From positions 45,834-109,833 of the forward strand of contig NZ_JAILWA010000004.1 in the NCBI RefSeq assembly GCF_025699255.1: a DNA stretch of 64,000 nucleotides, read 5' to 3'. The notes under the pieces are model-generated. The model was not told the origin of the DNA, did no database searches, and was given only the letters and a program-made list of their open reading frames with translations. The stretch comes from Nitrosopumilus sp. Lineage in GTDB: Archaea > Thermoproteota > Nitrososphaeria > Nitrososphaerales > Nitrosopumilaceae. Below, in pieces: positions 17,860-27,625 of the stretch. The stretch's first letter is position 1. The number at the start of each line of letters is the position of its first letter. Position numbers and translations under genes: made by a program.

Positions 17860-20298
17860 TTGAACAAAATACACTCGATATCTTTCCTATTGTTACTTGT
17901 AACCACATTAACTAGTATGCCCATAAATCCTGCTTTTGCTGCCGTTGATGACTTTGATAATGACGGTATTGAGAACTCTGTTGATGCCTGTCCAAATTTA
18001 CAAGAAGACTATGAAGGTACTGTGGATGGATGTCCATCAAATTTTGTACCTTGGTATGATGAAGATTATGACGGTATAGAAGATCATATTGATCAATGTC
18101 CAAATCTTAGAGAACATTACAATAAATTCCAAGATGAAGACGGTTGTCCTGATACTTTACCTGGTACAGGACCTGGTGGTGCACCAGATTCAGATGGTGA
18201 TGGTTTTATCGACTTAGTTGACTTATGTCCAAATCAACCAGAAACTTTCAATGGTGTTTTAGATAGAGATGGTTGTCCAGATAGTTATGGTTCCGGTGAT
18301 AGAGATAGAGATGGAGTTCCAGACTTTGCTGATCAATGTCCATTAAGTGCTGAAAACTATAATCGATTCCAAGATGAAGATGGTTGTCCTGATACTTTGA
18401 AGGATTCTGCTTTTATTGATACCGATAATGATGGAATACAAGATAAAATTGATTTGTGTATAAATGAACCAGAAGTATACAATGGTTATAGAGATTTAGA
18501 TGGTTGTCCAGATGTTTCTTTAGATTCTTCATTTAATGATAGAGATGGTGATGGAATTGCAGATCAGTTTGATATATGTCCTGATCATCCTGAAACATTC
18601 AATAGATTTTCTGATTATGACGGTTGTCCAGATAGTATTCCTCCATTTGATGGTACACTAAATGATGCTGATGGTGACAGAATTATGGATGCTAATGATG
18701 CTTGTCCATTAGAACCAGAACGTTACAATGGTTTTGAAGATGATGACGGTTGTCCAGACATTCCTCCTTACTCAAGTGACAATGATTCTGATCTTGATGG
18801 AATTCCAAACAGTATTGATCAATGTCCAACTGTAAAAGAAACTTACAATAAATTCCAAGATGATGACGGTTGTCCAGACTTTGTAACCTCTGATAAAGGA
18901 ATTCCTGATTCAGATGGTGATGGAATAAATGATTACAATGATTTATGTCCAAATCAACCAGAAACTTTCAATGGTATTTTTGATAGAGATGGTTGTCCAG
19001 ATAATGATTCTTCATCTGACAGAGATGGAGATGGCGTTCCAGATAATTTAGATGCATGTCCAACTGCAAAAGAAACTTACAACAATATTCAAGATGATGA
19101 CGGTTGTCCAGATGGCAAAGGTGGATTATTAGGATTAGATAATGATGGTGACGGTATTGCTGATTTGAATGACAAATGTCCTCTTCAACCAGAAACTTTC
19201 AATGGTTATCAAGACCAAGATGGTTGTCCAGATCTTTCAGTATTGGATTCTGATGGTGACGGTATAAGAGATACATTAGATCAATGTCCATCAGATCCAG
19301 AAACTTGGAATCGTTATCAAGATCATGATGGTTGCCCAGATAACCCTACAGAATCTGATTCTGATCGTGATGGAATTTTAGATTCTGTAGATCAATGTCC
19401 ACTTGTTAGAGAAAGATATAATGGATATCTAGATGAAGATGGCTGTCCTGATTATCCTGACTTTATTACTTCTTTAGATTCTGACTTTGATGGAATTCCT
19501 GACAAATCTGATAAATGTCCATTTGTTCCAGAAACTTACAACAAATTCCAAGATCTAGATGGCTGTCCTGATTATGTAGGAGATAACAAAGGTACTCCAG
19601 ATTCTGATAATGACGGAATAAATGATTATGATGATCATTGTCCAAATCAACCAGAAACCTATAATGGAATTTTAGATAGAGATGGTTGCCCTGATGATTA
19701 TATTTTAAAGAATGACAGAGATATGGATGGTATCCCAGATGCCATCGATGCATGTCCAACTGCAAAAGAAACTTACAACAAATTCCAAGATGATGACGGT
19801 TGTCCTGACACAGTTTCAAAATCATTTGTAGTTGATTCTGATAATGATGGAATTAATGATGTTAAAGACAAATGTCCATTAGTAGCTGAAAATTATAATG
19901 GATTCCAAGATGATGACGGTTGTCCTGATGTAGATGATACTCAGCCTGATTCTGACGGTGATGGTGTTCCAGATGTAATGGATATGTGTCCACAACAAAA
20001 TGAGGTTTGGAACAGATATGTTGACTATGACGGTTGTCCTGACACTATCCCAATAGGAAATGTAACTGTAGACAGTGATCAAGATGGTATAAGCGATACA
20101 ATTGATTTATGTCCAAATGAGAAAGAATCTTGGAACAAATACAATGATCATGACGGTTGTCCAGATATTGCACCTGAGCAATCTAGATACAAACATGATG
20201 CTGACTTAGATGACATTATCAATGAAAATGACATATGTCCTCTAGAACCTGAGGATTATGACGGTGATAGAGATACAGATGGATGTCCAGACTCATAG
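17860..20298 (+). CDS. Secreted thrombospondin type 3 repeat protein, 20 repeats
   Basis: 812 aa, TTG start. A signal peptide (residues ~1-27, ending PAFA) is followed by about 20 units of the pattern D-x-D-x-D-G-I-x-D-x-x-D-x-C-P ... D-G-C-P-D, filling the whole protein. Each unit has the Asp-rich calcium-binding loop and paired cysteines of TSP3 repeats. There is no membrane anchor and no catalytic domain, so it is probably a calcium-stabilised secreted or cell-wall protein, perhaps an S-layer-associated adhesin. Only 10 bp separate it from the next paralogue. Confidence 0.9.
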   Translation: MNKIHSISFLLLLVTTLTSMPINPAFAAVDDFDNDGIENSVDACPNLQEDYEGTVDGCPSNFVPWYDEDYDGIEDHIDQCPNLREHYNKFQDEDGCPDTLPGTGPGGAPDSDGDGFIDLVDLCPNQPETFNGVLDRDGCPDSYGSGDRDRDGVPDFADQCPLSAENYNRFQDEDGCPDTLKDSAFIDTDNDGIQDKIDLCINEPEVYNGYRDLDGCPDVSLDSSFNDRDGDGIADQFDICPDHPETFNRFSDYDGCPDSIPPFDGTLNDADGDRIMDANDACPLEPERYNGFEDDDGCPDIPPYSSDNDSDLDGIPNSIDQCPTVKETYNKFQDDDGCPDFVTSDKGIPDSDGDGINDYNDLCPNQPETFNGIFDRDGCPDNDSSSDRDGDGVPDNLDACPTAKETYNNIQDDDGCPDGKGGLLGLDNDGDGIADLNDKCPLQPETFNGYQDQDGCPDLSVLDSDGDGIRDTLDQCPSDPETWNRYQDHDGCPDNPTESDSDRDGILDSVDQCPLVRERYNGYLDEDGCPDYPDFITSLDSDFDGIPDKSDKCPFVPETYNKFQDLDGCPDYVGDNKGTPDSDNDGINDYDDHCPNQPETYNGILDRDGCPDDYILKNDRDMDGIPDAIDACPTAKETYNKFQDDDGCPDTVSKSFVVDSDNDGINDVKDKCPLVAENYNGFQDDDGCPDVDDTQPDSDGDGVPDVMDMCPQQNEVWNRYVDYDGCPDTIPIGNVTVDSDQDGISDTIDLCPNEKESWNKYNDHDGCPDIAPEQSRYKHDADLDDIINENDICPLEPEDYDGDRDTDGCPDS

Positions 20299-20308
20299 GT
20301 GTATCTAG

Positions 20309-22477
20309 ATGAAAAAACAATACCTTTTAGGATTTTTACTTTTACTAACCTCTACTATTGGAATGATGCCTTCAAGTGTTTTTGCTGCTGATCCAATAGA
20401 TACTGATGGTGACGGTGTTCCAAATAATTTAGATCAATGTCCACATCTTCTCGAAGACTATGATCCAGAATATGGCAATAACATAGACGGTTGTCCTGCT
20501 GATTTTGTACCATGGTATGATGCTGATTATGATGGTGTAGAAGATCATATCGATGATTGTCCAACTGTAAAAGAAACTTACAACAAATTCCAAGATGATG
20601 ACGGTTGTCCAGATTTATCTCCTAACACGCCAAAAGGAATTGCTGATTCTGACGGTGATGGTTATCCTGATTTTATGGATTCATGTCCAAACAGACCAGA
20701 AACATTCAATGGAATTGATGACAAAGACGGTTGCCCTGATAATGCTATGACTCAAAAAGATTCTGATCGTGATGGAATTTCCGATGGTCTTGATGCATGT
20801 CCACTAGAACCTGAAACTTATAACAAATTCCAAGATTCTGACGGTTGCCCTGACTCTGCAGATACTGTTAAGCCACAATACCAATTCCCAGATACTGACG
20901 GTGATGGAATTGAAGACAGATGGGATTCCTGTATTGATGAGCCAGAAAATTATAATGATTATCTAGATTGGGATGGATGTCCTGATGTACCTGGTGTTAC
21001 TTCCTTAGAAGCACCAGACGCTGATTATGACGGAATTCCAGATGATGTCGATGAATGTCCTTTAGATCGTGAAAATTACAATAAATTCCAAGATTCTGAC
21101 GGTTGTCCAGATGAATTACAATTAAAATTAACTGGAGATGTAGATGGCGATGGCATTCCTGATAACTTAGATTCTTGTCCATTCAGTCCTGAAACCTATA
21201 ATAAATTCCAAGATGCTGATGGATGTCCTGATTATGTTGCAGATAACAAATTTGCATTTGATACTGACGGAGATGGAATAATTGATAATCTTGATTTATG
21301 TCCAAACCAACCAGAAACATACAATGGTTTCTTAGATTCTGACGGCTGTCCTGACAAGAATTCAAATTCCGATAAAGATTTTGATGGTATTATTGATGTG
21401 CTTGATGCATGTCCACTAGAACCTGAAACTTATAATAAATTCCAAGATTCTGACGGCTGTCCTGATTCTGCAGATACTGTTAACCCACAATACCAATTCC
21501 CAGATACTGACGGTGATGGAATTGAAGACAGATGGGATTCCTGTATTGATGAGCCAGAAAATTATAATGATTATCTAGATTGGGATGGATGTCCTGATGT
21601 TAAAGGAGTAACTGGAAGTGATATGCTTGATGCTGATTACGATGGACTTGCAGATCATTTAGATCAATGTCCAACATTAGCTGAAAGATACAATGGCTTT
21701 GAAGATGATGACGGTTGTCCTGATGGTATTGATTACAAAACTATTGGTGACTCTGATGGTGATGGTATCTATGATGATTTAGATCAATGTCCTAATGCAA
21801 AAGAATCTTACAATAAATTCCAAGATGAAGACGGTTGTCCGGATTATATTGCTGACAATAAAATGACTGCAGATACTGACGGTGATGGCATTCCTGATAT
21901 TATTGATTCATGTCCAAACCAACCAGAAACATACAATGGCTTCTTAGATTCTGACGGCTGTCCTGACAAAGTTGCATCAAACCTAGATACTGACGGAGAT
22001 GGAATTCCAGATGTATTTGATGCATGTCCACTAGAACCTGAAACTTATAATAAATTCCAAGATTCTGACGGCTGTCCTGATTCTGCAGATACTGTTAACC
22101 CACAATACCAATTCCCAGATACTGACGGTGATGGAATTGAAGACAGATGGGATTCCTGTATTGATGAGCCAGAAAATTATAATGATTATCTAGATTGGGA
22201 TGGATGTCCTGATGTACCTGGTGCAGAATCAACTACTCCTACATATGCTGATTCTGACGGTGATGGCTATCCTGATGTAACTGATTCTTGTCCAACTAGT
22301 CCTGAAACATGGAACAAATATCTAGATTGGGATGGTTGTCCTGATACTGCTCCAGAACAACAAAGATTTGTGCATGACGACGACCTAGATGATATCATTA
22401 ATGACGAAGATTTGTGTCCATTTGATCCAGAAGACTATGATGGTGACCGTGATTTAGACGGTTGTCCTGATCCATAG
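20309..22477 (+). CDS. Secreted thrombospondin type 3 repeat protein, 17 repeats (paralogue 2)
   Basis: 722 aa with signal peptide MKKQYLLGFLLLL...VFA and 17 TSP3 units. A two-unit block of about 197 bp occurs three times at 20792, 21404 and 22019 (periods 612 and 615 bp, five units), nearly identical at DNA level. This marks expansion by a five-unit super-repeat. With no promoter in the 10-bp gap, it is probably co-transcribed with the preceding gene. The N-terminal ~230 bp are almost identical to paralogue 3. Confidence 0.9.
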   Translation: MKKQYLLGFLLLLTSTIGMMPSSVFAADPIDTDGDGVPNNLDQCPHLLEDYDPEYGNNIDGCPADFVPWYDADYDGVEDHIDDCPTVKETYNKFQDDDGCPDLSPNTPKGIADSDGDGYPDFMDSCPNRPETFNGIDDKDGCPDNAMTQKDSDRDGISDGLDACPLEPETYNKFQDSDGCPDSADTVKPQYQFPDTDGDGIEDRWDSCIDEPENYNDYLDWDGCPDVPGVTSLEAPDADYDGIPDDVDECPLDRENYNKFQDSDGCPDELQLKLTGDVDGDGIPDNLDSCPFSPETYNKFQDADGCPDYVADNKFAFDTDGDGIIDNLDLCPNQPETYNGFLDSDGCPDKNSNSDKDFDGIIDVLDACPLEPETYNKFQDSDGCPDSADTVNPQYQFPDTDGDGIEDRWDSCIDEPENYNDYLDWDGCPDVKGVTGSDMLDADYDGLADHLDQCPTLAERYNGFEDDDGCPDGIDYKTIGDSDGDGIYDDLDQCPNAKESYNKFQDEDGCPDYIADNKMTADTDGDGIPDIIDSCPNQPETYNGFLDSDGCPDKVASNLDTDGDGIPDVFDACPLEPETYNKFQDSDGCPDSADTVNPQYQFPDTDGDGIEDRWDSCIDEPENYNDYLDWDGCPDVPGAESTTPTYADSDGDGYPDVTDSCPTSPETWNKYLDWDGCPDTAPEQQRFVHDDDLDDIINDEDLCPFDPEDYDGDRDLDGCPDP
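20792..22215 (+). repeat. Five-unit TSP3 super-repeat, three copies
   Basis: A ~197-bp block encoding the LDACPLEPETYNKFQDSDG ... DWDGCPDV stretch recurs at 20792-20988, 21404-21600 and 22019-22215. The copies differ at only a few bases, mostly synonymous. The sequence between blocks is more diverged. Confidence 0.85.
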
Positions 22478-22557
22478 TCTCCTCAAATTTCTAATTTTAG
22501 AAGAATCTATTTAACGTGAGACTTAATAAATACTTGATAATAGCGGAGTCAGATAGA

Positions 22558-24729
22558 ATGAAAAAACAATATCTTTTAGGATTTTTACTTTTACTAACCT
22601 CTACTATTGGAATGATGCCTTCAAGTGTTTTTGCTGCTGATCCAATAGATACTGATGGTGACGGTGTTCCAAATAATTTAGATCAATGTCCACATCTTCT
22701 CGAAGACTATGATCCAGAATATGGCAATAACATAGACGGTTGTCCTGCTGATTTTGTACCATGGTATGATGCTGATTATGATGGAATCCAAGATCATATC
22801 GATGATTGTCCAACTGTTAAAGAAAATTACAATAAATTCCAAGATGAAGACGGTTGTCCTGATTTATCTCCTGAAGGTAAACAAGGAATTACTGATTCTG
22901 ACGGTGATGGTTATCCTGATTTTATGGATTTATGTCCAAACAGGCCAGAAACTTTCAATGGATTTGATGACAAAGACGGTTGTCCTGATGATGCTTCTAG
23001 TTTGAGAGATAGTGACAGAGATGGAATTTCCGATGGTCTTGATGCATGTCCACTAGAACCTGAAACCTATAATTTCTATCAAGATACTGACGGCTGTCCA
23101 GATAATGTTGATACTGTTGATTCTCTTTATGTATTCCCAGATACTGACGGTGACGGAATCGACGACAGATGGGATCAATGTCTGAATGAACCAGAAAACT
23201 ATAATGGATACTTGGATTGGGATGGATGTTCAGATGTTCTTGGTGCAGATTCTAATGGTTTGATTGATTCTGATTATGATAGCATTCTTGATTCTGTAGA
23301 TGCATGTCCATTTGAACGTGAAAATTTTAACAAATTCCAAGATGAAGACGGTTGTCCAGATGAAGTTGAACTTTCAATTTCTGGTGATTCTGACGGTGAT
23401 GGAATTTTAAATCAATTTGATGTATGTCCTTATTCAAAAGAAACTTACAACAAATTCCAAGATCAAGATGGTTGTCCAGATTTGATAGCAGATGGTTCAA
23501 TAACATATGACTCTGACGGCGATGGAATTGTTGATAATCTTGATTTGTGTCCAAACCAACCAGAAACTTTCAATGGATTTTCTGATCAAGATGGTTGCCC
23601 TGATAAGAACAACTCTCTTCTTGATTCTGATCAAGACGGTATTCCAAATATCTCCGATGCATGTCCACTAGAACCTGAAACTTATAATTTCTTCAAAGAC
23701 GGTGATGGCTGTCCAGATTCATCTAACTCTATTGTTTCATCTTATGTATTTCCTGATCTTGACGGCGATGGAATCGATGACAGATGGGATCAATGTCTGA
23801 ATGAACCAGAAAACTATAATGACTTTTTAGATTCTGACGGTTGCCCTGATGTTGCTGGTTTTTCAAAACCTGCTTTACCAGATGCTGATTATGATGGAAT
23901 TCCAGATGAATATGATTCATGTCCTACCCTTGGAGAAAAATATAATGGCTTCCAAGATGATGACGGTTGTCCAGATACTATAGCATATGATTCCTATGGC
24001 GATGCTGATTTTGATGGCATTACTGACAATGTTGATCAATGTCCTAACTCTAAAGAAACTTACAATAGATATCTAGATGAAGACGGCTGTCCAGATCTAA
24101 TTCCTGATAACAAGCGCACAGCAGATTCTGACGGTGACGGAATTCCTGACATTCTGGATTCTTGTCCTGCTCAACCTGAAACGTATAATGGCTTCCAAGA
24201 CAAAGATGGCTGCCCTGATAAACTAGTGTTTACATTAGATTCTGATCAAGATGGTATTCCAAATATCTCAGATGCATGTCCCCTAGAACCTGAAACTTAT
24301 AATTTCTATCAAGATACTGATGGTTGTCCAGATTCAATTAGTACTGCTATTCCGTCTTACATATTTGCCGACTCTGACGGTGATGGAATAGATGATAGAA
24401 AAGATGCCTGTCTTGATGAACAAGAGAACTATAACGGTTATCTAGATTGGGATGGTTGTCCTGATGTATTGGCAGCAGAATCTACTACACCTACACGACC
24501 AGATTCTGACGGTGATGGATACTATGATGCAATTGATTCTTGTCCAACAAATCCAGAAACATGGAATAAATACAATGATCATGATGGTTGTCCTGATACT
24601 GCTCCAGAACAACAAAGATTTGTCCATGATGACGACCTAGATGATATCATTAATGACGAAGATTTGTGTCCATCAGATCCAGAAGACTATGATGGTGATC
24701 GTGATTTAGACGGTTGTCCAGATCCATAA
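22558..24729 (+). CDS. Secreted thrombospondin type 3 repeat protein, 17 repeats (paralogue 3)
   Basis: About 723 aa from ATG 22558; a GTG at 22516 would place 14 polar residues before the signal peptide and is unlikely. It has the same signal peptide and 17-unit, five-unit-period layout as paralogue 2, but its internal units are more diverged from one another (LNEPENYN in place of IDEPENYN). One unit has DGCSD in place of DGCPD. A TATA-like box near 22509-22516 suggests its own promoter. The C-terminal DDDLDDIIND unit is shared by paralogues 2 and 3. Confidence 0.9.
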   Translation: MKKQYLLGFLLLLTSTIGMMPSSVFAADPIDTDGDGVPNNLDQCPHLLEDYDPEYGNNIDGCPADFVPWYDADYDGIQDHIDDCPTVKENYNKFQDEDGCPDLSPEGKQGITDSDGDGYPDFMDLCPNRPETFNGFDDKDGCPDDASSLRDSDRDGISDGLDACPLEPETYNFYQDTDGCPDNVDTVDSLYVFPDTDGDGIDDRWDQCLNEPENYNGYLDWDGCSDVLGADSNGLIDSDYDSILDSVDACPFERENFNKFQDEDGCPDEVELSISGDSDGDGILNQFDVCPYSKETYNKFQDQDGCPDLIADGSITYDSDGDGIVDNLDLCPNQPETFNGFSDQDGCPDKNNSLLDSDQDGIPNISDACPLEPETYNFFKDGDGCPDSSNSIVSSYVFPDLDGDGIDDRWDQCLNEPENYNDFLDSDGCPDVAGFSKPALPDADYDGIPDEYDSCPTLGEKYNGFQDDDGCPDTIAYDSYGDADFDGITDNVDQCPNSKETYNRYLDEDGCPDLIPDNKRTADSDGDGIPDILDSCPAQPETYNGFQDKDGCPDKLVFTLDSDQDGIPNISDACPLEPETYNFYQDTDGCPDSISTAIPSYIFADSDGDGIDDRKDACLDEQENYNGYLDWDGCPDVLAAESTTPTRPDSDGDGYYDAIDSCPTNPETWNKYNDHDGCPDTAPEQQRFVHDDDLDDIINDEDLCPSDPEDYDGDRDLDGCPDP

Positions 24730-24746
24730 TCTCCACAAATTTCAAC

Positions 24747-25709
24747 ATGCTTCCAAAATTCTCCAGTCTTGCATTTCTAGCTCCTATGGCAGGAGTAAGT
24801 GATCCAGCTCTTAGATTACAATGTAAAAAAATGGGGGCTGGATTAGTGGTGACAGAATTTACAAATATTCATAGTATTATTGCAAAAGAAAATCAACTTA
24901 AAGAAAAAATGAAAACAATTCAAGAATTTATCGAATATTCTGATGAAGAACGACCATTATCAATTCAATTATTTGGTTCTGATCTAATTGCCTTAGAAAA
25001 GGCAGCTAAAATTGTAGAACCTTTTTTTGATATTATTGATTACAATATGGGCTGTCCAGCTCCACACATTACTCAACAAATGGCAGGTGGTGCATTATTG
25101 CAAGAAGTTAATTTAACACAACAAATTTTCAGCACACTTGTAAATGCAGTTAAAAAACCTGTGACTCTAAAGATTCGTTCTGGAGTAACTGAAGCAAGCA
25201 AATTCCTCTTTAGAGATATTGCAGAAATTGCTGAAGATGAAGGAATTGAAATGATCACTCTTCATCCAAGAACTGTAAGCCAAGGATATTCAGGAAAATC
25301 TGATTGGGACATGATTAAAGAACTCAAAGAAATTTCTAGTATTCCGATTGTTGGAAATGGTGATATTACAACTCCTGAAGAAGCAAAAAATATGATTGAT
25401 AGAACTAATTGTGATTATGTTATGATTGGTAGGGGTGCAATGGGTAATCCCTTCCTTTTTGAACAAATTAATGATTATCTGAAAACTAATTCTTACAAAG
25501 AATACACATTCAATGATAGACTGGATTCATTTTTTGATTATTTGCATCTTACAAATCAATACAAAATAAAATTTGCAAATATCAAAGGTCAAGCAATGAG
25601 ATTTACTAAAGGACTGAAAGGTGGTTCTAAACTACGTTCTAAAATTACTATGACAAAAAATATTGAAGAACTGGAAAAGATCATGAAAGATGCTTATAGT
25701 CCATCTTAG
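24747..25709 (+). CDS. tRNA-dihydrouridine synthase (Dus family)
   Basis: About 320 aa from ATG 24747 (17 bp after the TSP3 stop). TIM-barrel flavoenzyme motifs: APMAGVSDPALR at the N-terminus, NMGCPAPH with the catalytic Cys, KIRSG, TLHPRT, and GNGDI with IGRGAMGNP at the FMN phosphate site. It reduces uridines in tRNA to dihydrouridine. The upstream TTG at 24714 overlaps the TSP3 coding region and is rejected. Confidence 0.93.
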   Translation: MLPKFSSLAFLAPMAGVSDPALRLQCKKMGAGLVVTEFTNIHSIIAKENQLKEKMKTIQEFIEYSDEERPLSIQLFGSDLIALEKAAKIVEPFFDIIDYNMGCPAPHITQQMAGGALLQEVNLTQQIFSTLVNAVKKPVTLKIRSGVTEASKFLFRDIAEIAEDEGIEMITLHPRTVSQGYSGKSDWDMIKELKEISSIPIVGNGDITTPEEAKNMIDRTNCDYVMIGRGAMGNPFLFEQINDYLKTNSYKEYTFNDRLDSFFDYLHLTNQYKIKFANIKGQAMRFTKGLKGGSKLRSKITMTKNIEELEKIMKDAYSPS

Positions 25710-25849
25710 AAATATTTCAAAAAACTGACAATATCTTTACATTCATCCAAGTTATATCTCGATTTCACTTTAAATTTTTAAGTAAATTGGATTATTCTTA
25801 TATATTTCAACAAAGCATTTTAAGTATGAAAATCGGAGTTGAGTCATAA

Positions 25850-26089
<240 letters not shown>

Positions 26090-26107
26090 CCCTTCAAACT
26101 CCTCTGC

Positions 26108-26215
26108 TTTTATACTCAAATTGTAATAATGTGCTATCCCTTCAAAAAACATGTCCCCCAAAGGGATACCAACCTGAGAGGAGTAGTTACCCTCTCAGCA
26201 GTAATATTTTCAATT
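26108..26215 (+). ncRNA. Candidate structured RNA or 3'-UTR element: two tandem hairpins
   Basis: Intergenic region with two perfect 8-bp inverted repeats: TATCCCTT (26135-26142) with AAGGGATA (26161-26168), and CTGAGAGG (26174-26181) with CCTCTCAG (26191-26198), loop AGTAGTTAC. A TATA-like tttatact at about 26109 is spaced for a plus-strand start near 26135. Alternatively it is the 3' end of the convergent glnK transcript. Strand uncertain. Confidence 0.4.
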
Positions 26216-26245
26216 TCTAATGTATGTTTTGATAAAAGAAAATGA

Positions 26246-26587
26246 TTAGAGGGCTTCAGGACCACTCTTTTTAGATGCTATATTCAGAACGCTATCTACA
26301 TTGGACACGGCAATAATTCCGTCTCCTCCTTTTCCAGTAAAAGCTGCATCAGCAATTGCTGAGGAAATTTTTTCTACGTCTGAGTCATCTACAATTGTAC
26401 TTACAGTTGCAACCTGGTTGTATTCTGCAGTTACATGACCGGTTCCTCTACCAGATCTCATTTCTTGTCTGGCTCCAGAACCTCTGCCTTTTCCTTCTAA
26501 AATGGTGAATCCCCCTACAATGTCTTTAATTGCGTCAGTGACTGCACCAATTTTAGTTGCTTGAACAGTTGCCTCAATTCGTTTCAT
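26246..26587 (-). CDS. glnK: Nitrogen regulatory P-II protein (GlnB/GlnK family)
   Basis: About 113 aa. P-II hallmarks: MKRIEATV start, GRGSGAR in the B-loop region, a T-loop containing AEY, and TGKGGDGII in the C-terminal ATP-binding loop. I chose the ATG at 26587 because a TATA box (about 26609-26616) predicts a leaderless start there; ATG 26593 adds two residues. P-II proteins sense ATP/ADP and 2-oxoglutarate and control ammonium transporters or nitrogen enzymes. No amtB is in the window. Confidence 0.93.
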   Translation of the reverse strand: MKRIEATVQATKIGAVTDAIKDIVGGFTILEGKGRGSGARQEMRSGRGTGHVTAEYNQVATVSTIVDDSDVEKISSAIADAAFTGKGGDGIIAVSNVDSVLNIASKKSGPEAL

Positions 26588-26712
26588 TTGCATTCTTTTT
26601 TTCGTATTGTTTAAAAAAGATCATATGTTTTTATTCAAATTTTATGATACTATTCATCAATTGGTTATGTCATAATCCTCTGGCCTTTTTAATACTAAAA
26701 GAGAGTAAGATT

Positions 26713-26889
26713 ATGAAAAGTGATGAAAAAAGATCTCATAGGCTAAACTACCTTTTACGGTGTTATTTATCCAATCCAAAAGAAACTGATCTATTTCAAA
26801 GAGCAAAACAAATGGGAGTTACTGATTCAACAGCCAAAGATTACATAAGAACAGTAATCATTCAAGCCCAAAAAATCTACTCAAAATAG
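26713..26889 (+). CDS. Small HTH-like hypothetical protein
   Basis: 58 aa from ATG 26713; a longer upstream frame would run into the glnK start and promoter. The body MGVTDSTAKDYIRTVIIQA looks like a helix-turn-helix recognition segment, with a basic N-terminus. It could be a small DNA-binding protein. Located between glnK and a membrane protein gene. Confidence 0.55.
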   Translation: MKSDEKRSHRLNYLLRCYLSNPKETDLFQRAKQMGVTDSTAKDYIRTVIIQAQKIYSK

Positions 26890-26935
26890 CTTTCTGACAT
26901 ATATTCATAAATAATCACTTTGAGAGAAAATAAAC

Positions 26936-27625
26936 ATGACAGATCCATTGCTGGATGATGTAAAGGCTCTTTTGGATAAAGATTTTGGAGATGATAGAAT
27001 TCTAAAACAGATCTGTAGGGCATGTGAGCGTAATGAAGTTATTAGTAATTATGAAAGAAACTATGTCCGAAAATTAGCTGAAAAACATTTAGGAAAAAAA
27101 CCTGAATCTCCTCAACCTACTGTTGAACAAAAACCAGTTGTACCTGATGTTGTGATACCTGAAACTCCCTCTATTTCACAAACTCAATCATTTCAAACTC
27201 AACCTGAAATTAATTATTCAAAACCAAAAAATAAAAAAATTATGTTGGGTATTGGGGGTTTGGCCTTGATAATCATTATAGCTGCTGCAGTATCCTTTAG
27301 TGGTGTTACAATTGGAACTCCAAAAATAGATACTATAGACACTATTCCAACTTCATTGTCTATTGAAACCGATTTAACATCATACAAAAACAAGGATCTC
27401 ATTTCAATCAGTGGGATTTCTGATATTTCTGGAACCGTTAACATTTCAATCAAAAACCAAAATAATGAATTAGTATGGACAGAAGAAATTTCATTAAAAA
27501 ATAATGGACAATTTTCTACCCTAGCTATTGCAGGAGGTTCAGGATGGGAAAAATCTGGAACTTATACAATAATAGTAGATAACGGTAAAGAAACAAAATC
27601 AAATACTTTTGGATTTACAAAATAG
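26936..27625 (+). CDS. Single-pass membrane protein with C-terminal Ig-like domain
   Basis: 229 aa. An N-terminal helical cytoplasmic part (residues 1-50, with DDRILKQICRACERNE) leads to a Pro/Thr/Gln-rich linker. One transmembrane helix follows (about residues 101-121, LGIGGLALIIIIAAAV), then an outer beta-rich domain of ~100 residues (SIETDLTSYKNKDLISISG ...). The layout suggests a surface sensor or scaffold. No family recognised. Confidence 0.75.
   Translation: MTDPLLDDVKALLDKDFGDDRILKQICRACERNEVISNYERNYVRKLAEKHLGKKPESPQPTVEQKPVVPDVVIPETPSISQTQSFQTQPEINYSKPKNKKIMLGIGGLALIIIIAAAVSFSGVTIGTPKIDTIDTIPTSLSIETDLTSYKNKDLISISGISDISGTVNISIKNQNNELVWTEEISLKNNGQFSTLAIAGGSGWEKSGTYTIIVDNGKETKSNTFGFTK

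Noticed and set aside
17912..24640. Many minus-strand open frames within the TSP3 genes (His/Leu/Gln-rich products)
   Set aside because: They are antisense images of the repeated Asp-rich coding pattern and have no start signals or known motifs.
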